Part shown: positions 61,472 to 64,000 of the stretch, piece by piece
Layout: the number at the start of each line of letters is the position of its first letter
Numbering within the stretch: the first letter of the stretch is position 1
NCBI RefSeq assembly: GCF_005217615.1
Contig: NZ_SZNK01000001.1
Coordinates: 1,383,501 to 1,447,500, forward strand
DNA: 64,000 bases
Origin: Brevibacillus antibioticus
GTDB taxonomy: Bacteria > Bacillota > Bacilli > Brevibacillales > Brevibacillaceae
Direction: 5' to 3'
The notes under the pieces: model-generated
What the model was told of the DNA's origin: nothing
The model's input: the letters and a program-made list of their open reading frames with translations, nothing else
Database searches by the model: none
Translations under genes and position numbers: made by a program

Positions 61472-61642
61472 ATGAGCGATCAAGATGTACAGATCATTGA
61501 TTTTGAAGAACTGCTTCGTGCGATTGAGAGCCGTCTGGCATCTGCTGGCATGTATGTCAAACGTGAAGCGATCGTGACGATTCTTCAGGCAGAAGAAGCA
61601 TTTTTGCTTGAAAAAGGTGTTCTTCAAGAATATAGTGAGTAA
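61472..61642 (+). CDS. Small conserved-looking protein, 56 residues
   Basis: MSDQDVQIIDFEELLRAIES is helical and acidic, followed by ILQAEEAFLLEKGVLQEYSE. AAAGGGAGG lies upstream. It resembles small cytoplasmic proteins of Bacillota of the DUF/YoyA type, without a known role. It is followed by a terminator. Confidence 0.7.
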   Translation: MSDQDVQIIDFEELLRAIESRLASAGMYVKREAIVTILQAEEAFLLEKGVLQEYSE

Positions 61643-61649
61643 TCAGCTA

Positions 61650-61677
61650 ACAACCTGCCTACCGTGGTAGGTTGTTT
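61650..61677 (+). terminator. Terminator
   Basis: CAACCTGCCTA and TGGTAGGTTG around CCG, then TTTTAC. Confidence 0.8.
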
Positions 61678-61781
61678 TACATGGCCAGGAAAGGTACAGA
61701 GTTATTCGCCGGTTTGCTTCTCCCGGAAAAAAACGGTATGATGGAACAGAGTACGAATATCTGCATAAGGACGTGAACACA

Positions 61782-62081
61782 TTGACAGAAGAGAACAAAG
61801 ACCTCGAGTTGGGCGATATCATTACATTGGACGATGAAAATGGTGAACCGTTAGGGGATTTCGAAGTATTGGCTATGTTCGACCTGAACGGTAAAGAATA
61901 TATTGCCTTGGCTGAAGCTGTGGAAGATGAGGAAAGCGAAGAAGACGAAGAAGTAGATATCTTCGTATTCCAAGTGGACGGCGGCGAAATGGTACCATTG
62001 GAAGAGGACGAGGAGAGCACAGTTTACGCGAAGCTGAACGAAGTGCTGGAAGGCATCGAACTCATTAAAGAAGACAAGTAA
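61782..62081 (+). CDS. DUF1292 protein
   Basis: The 99 residues MTEENKDLELGDIITLDDEN, ALAEAVEDEESEEDEEVDIF and DEESTVYAKLNEVLEGI match DUF1292, very acidic. The start at the TTG 61782 has AAGGACG about 10 bases upstream; the GTG at 61773 is too close. The family occurs near RuvX and other conserved genes, here alone. Confidence 0.85.
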   Translation: MTEENKDLELGDIITLDDENGEPLGDFEVLAMFDLNGKEYIALAEAVEDEESEEDEEVDIFVFQVDGGEMVPLEEDEESTVYAKLNEVLEGIELIKEDK

Positions 62082-62097
62082 TCTCGGCATGAATGAA

Positions 62098-62140
62098 ACA
62101 AGCCACTGCTGGCGTTAGAACCCAAGCAGTGGCTTTTTCT
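62098..62140. terminator. Terminator
   Basis: AAGCCACTGCT and AGCAGTGGCTTT around a 17-base middle, then TTTCTTG. Serves the DUF1292 gene and the leftward gene. Confidence 0.85.
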
Positions 62141-62149
62141 TGCGGTCGA

Positions 62150-62869
62150 TCAGTCATTCATTTTAATAATGTTATCCTTAAGGTCTCGTACAACGAGAAG
62201 GCATGTATAGTCCGTATCTTGCAGTTCCCGAACCAATGCTGAGCACTCGTCTTTGGTTAGACCTAGCTTTTCGAGACGGGTACGGAGTTCTTCGCCGCCA
62301 TTGTCAAAGAAATGCGCCATGCTGTCAATATGACCGACGGCACTTTCAAAGTGGGTACTGTATTTATAAAAATTGTTTCGTTGATTAGAGTGATTTTTAT
62401 CAGGATTCCATTTCAAAACCCAGATGTCATCACTGTTGTACCCGGAAGAATTTAAGGCATGAACGTCAGAAGCTAGCTCAGCATCATACTTATGGAATTT
62501 GACAAACGGCTTGGTAGCACTGATCAAAAGTATTCCCCCCTTTTTGGCCTCAGGAATCGATGCCTTAGTAGGATGCCCAAAGCCAAAGAGCGAATGAATG
62601 GAAATACCTGAGGCATATTTTCCTTGATAGTAGCAGGATTTACGTAGATGGGGGAAGAAATAGAGAAAGGGAAACAGATGTTTTGGTTTTTCATTTTGAC
62701 CAATCTTCACCATTAGTGCTACACTAATTAATGGAATATGCTTGTCATGCACAGAACGAATGAGAAACGAGGAATACTGAGAAGAATCGGCCATCTCGCT
62801 AGGGGCGAGGTGGCTTTTTTGCCCCATTTTGCTACTGGCGTTGAATACTATGGGAACCATACGGTACAA
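62150..62869 (-). CDS. Hypothetical protein, start uncertain (up to 239 residues)
   Basis: The last 125 residues read like a real protein (LISATKPFVKFHKYDAEL, IWVLKWNPDKN, EELRTRLEKLGLTKDECSAL). The first 70 to 90 codons are less convincing, and a strong rightward terminator lies inside them at 62790-62820. A TTG near 62530 with AGGGGGG nine bases upstream is a possible shorter start (about 124 residues). I do not recognise the family. No partner. Confidence 0.5.
   Translation of the reverse strand: MYRMVPIVFNASSKMGQKSHLAPSEMADSSQYSSFLIRSVHDKHIPLISVALMVKIGQNEKPKHLFPFLYFFPHLRKSCYYQGKYASGISIHSLFGFGHPTKASIPEAKKGGILLISATKPFVKFHKYDAELASDVHALNSSGYNSDDIWVLKWNPDKNHSNQRNNFYKYSTHFESAVGHIDSMAHFFDNGGEELRTRLEKLGLTKDECSALVRELQDTDYTCLLVVRDLKDNIIKMND
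62790..62820 (+). terminator. Strong terminator without an upstream gene
   Basis: GCCATCTCGC and GCGAGGTGGC with loop TAGGG, followed by TTTTTTGCC. It points rightward, yet no rightward gene was found before it after the DUF1292 gene, so a small RNA or unannotated unit may end here. Confidence 0.75.
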
Positions 62870-63025
62870 TAGCGATTAAGTGTTCGCTTTTATTAGGAAA
62901 ACGTTCCTCTCATGGGGATTGAATCATCTCGGCGTTTTTCAAAAAAGGTGAATACGTCGCTAGCCATCAGTAAAAAAGGCATGATCGTTTTTCTACGTGT
63001 CCGAAGAGTAGAGGGGAGAGCGCGA

Positions 63026-64000
63026 TTGAAGGAAACAGAAACACAGCAAACATTGACGTATACGGAAGAAGATATTCAGGTCTTAGAAGGCTTGATTGCC
63101 GTTCGAAAGCGCCCTGGAATGTACATTGGCTCCACGGGTTCGCGTGGCCTGCATCATCTGCTGTGGGAAATTGTAGATAACGCCAAAGACGAGGCGCTTG
63201 CCGGCGTTAACGATAGCATCATCGTCACTTTGTACAAGGATGGCAGTGTCAGTGTAGAGGACCATGGACGCGGAATTCCAACGGGTATGCATAAGACTGG
63301 CCGACCTGTACCAGAAGTTATTTTTACGACGCTCCATGCCGGTGGGAAATTCGGCGGTGGCGGATATAAAAAAAGTGGTGGCTTGCACGGGGTAGGCTCC
63401 AGTGTCGTTGTGGCCTTGTCCAAATGGCTTGAGGTCGAGATCCACCGGGAAGGCAAAATCCATAAGCAGCGCTTTGAATATGTTGTGGATGCAAATGGAA
63501 CGGAGCATGTCGGTAAACCGGTTACCGGTCTTGAAATCACAGGGAACACCAAACGCACAGGAACAACGGTACGTTTTCTGCCGGATGACGCGGTGTTTGG
63601 CCATGCTCGCTTTGACTATGAGACGATTCGTGATCGTTTTCGTGAGACGGCATTCCTTCTGAAAAAGCTGCGCATGGTTTTGATTGACGAGCGTGGACCT
63701 GAAAAGAAACGGGAAGAGTTTTACTTCGAAGATGGCTTGAAATCATACGTTTCTTATTTGAACGAGGGGAAAAATGCGCTCCATCCGATCGTTTACTTCG
63801 AAGGGGAAAAGGACAATATCTATGTCGAGCTGGCTTTTCAGTACAATGACGGCTATGCAGAGACACTCGTGTCCTATGTCAACTCGATTGTAACAACGGA
63901 CGGCGGAACACATGTCACGGGCTTCCGCAACGGTACGACCCGGATCTTTAACGAATTTGCCCGGAAAAAAGGGTACTTGAAAGAAAAGGACCCGAACTTG
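63026..64000 (+). CDS. parE: DNA topoisomerase IV subunit B (5' part)
   Basis: The first 325 residues are in the window; the gene continues past the right edge. A TTG start follows GAGGGGAG by about eight bases. GHKL ATPase motifs are clear: LLWEIVDNAKDEAL (Asn binding Mg), VEDHGRGIPTGMH and HAGGKFGGGGYKKSGGLHGVGSSVVVALS, then the transducer domain with ELAFQYNDGYAETLVSYVN and TTDGGTHVTGF. ParE rather than GyrB is favoured by the GGGGYKKSGGLHGVG loop. Partner ParC should lie downstream. Confidence 0.93.
   Translation, partial: MKETETQQTLTYTEEDIQVLEGLIAVRKRPGMYIGSTGSRGLHHLLWEIVDNAKDEALAGVNDSIIVTLYKDGSVSVEDHGRGIPTGMHKTGRPVPEVIFTTLHAGGKFGGGGYKKSGGLHGVGSSVVVALSKWLEVEIHREGKIHKQRFEYVVDANGTEHVGKPVTGLEITGNTKRTGTTVRFLPDDAVFGHARFDYETIRDRFRETAFLLKKLRMVLIDERGPEKKREEFYFEDGLKSYVSYLNEGKNALHPIVYFEGEKDNIYVELAFQYNDGYAETLVSYVNSIVTTDGGTHVTGFRNGTTRIFNEFARKKGYLKEKDPNL

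Overview
The window looks like a chromosomal piece of an endospore-forming Bacillota of the Brevibacillus/Paenibacillaceae type. The reasons are the near-consensus AAGGAGGTGAT-like ribosome binding sites with frequent GTG and TTG starts, the spore-associated genes (a YjcZ-like peptide, a Spo0E-like phosphatase, SleB-type cell wall hydrolase, collagen-like surface protein), the lexA-yneA-ynzC order known from Bacillus, and a run of Bacillota DUF families (DUF456, DUF441, DUF896, DUF1292, DUF1444, DUF1811, DUF2515, DUF3900). The genus is an inference.

Bases 1 to about 17,450 are an accessory, strongly decayed region. It opens with the last codons and terminator of a gene whose 3' end is repeated almost exactly at 9.91 kb after a YolD-like gene, so about 9.9 kb is bracketed by a direct repeat. 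Inside are a DUF4062 protein, a collagen-like spore-surface protein with a frameshift next to a DUF6492 glycosyltransferase, a stand-alone resolvase domain, small secreted proteins and lipoproteins, and many broken genes (GNAT, dimeric dUTPase, leucine-rich repeat protein, a second GNAT, surface proteins). An orphan iron-siderophore binding lipoprotein under a perfect Fur box sits at 13.5 kb.

From about 17.5 to 30.8 kb the sequence becomes compact and ordinary: an ArsR/AHSA1 pair, a FusB-like EF-G-binding protein, CD3324 and a 31-residue peptide, GNAT, DUF4269, DUF456, the SOS locus (lexA and yneA divergent with four LexA-like boxes), ynzC, crcB, the helD RNA polymerase-recycling ATPase, a cysteine-free HesB protein, threonine aldolase, an oligopeptide-binding lipoprotein and an esterase. 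At 31.1 to 36.1 kb is the complete pyruvate dehydrogenase operon pdhABCD.

From 36.2 to 54.4 kb is a mixed housekeeping and sporulation region: Spo0E-like protein, a HEPN protein, an ABC-F ATPase, a NAGPA-type phosphodiester glycosidase, a DEAD-box helicase, a Ser/Thr kinase divergent from DUF3900/DUF1444 genes, a TIM-barrel isomerase, a six-hairpin-like protein, DUF2515, an SDR, SleB-type hydrolase, a cyclophilin lipoprotein and the wreck of a second cyclophilin gene. Several 28 to 56-residue genes with good ribosome binding sites are listed.

From 54.5 kb come a trans-sulfuration PLP enzyme and a five-gene operon (55.8 to 61.4 kb): ECF sigma factor, membrane-anchored beta-propeller-like putative anti-sigma, a large secreted/membrane protein with a GATase-like N-terminal part, an ABC ATPase and an ABC-2 permease. 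Its architecture recalls the GldA/GldF/GldG module coupled to its own sigma factor, and it is the best candidate for a poorly described system here. The window ends inside parE. No rRNA, tRNA or CRISPR array was seen.
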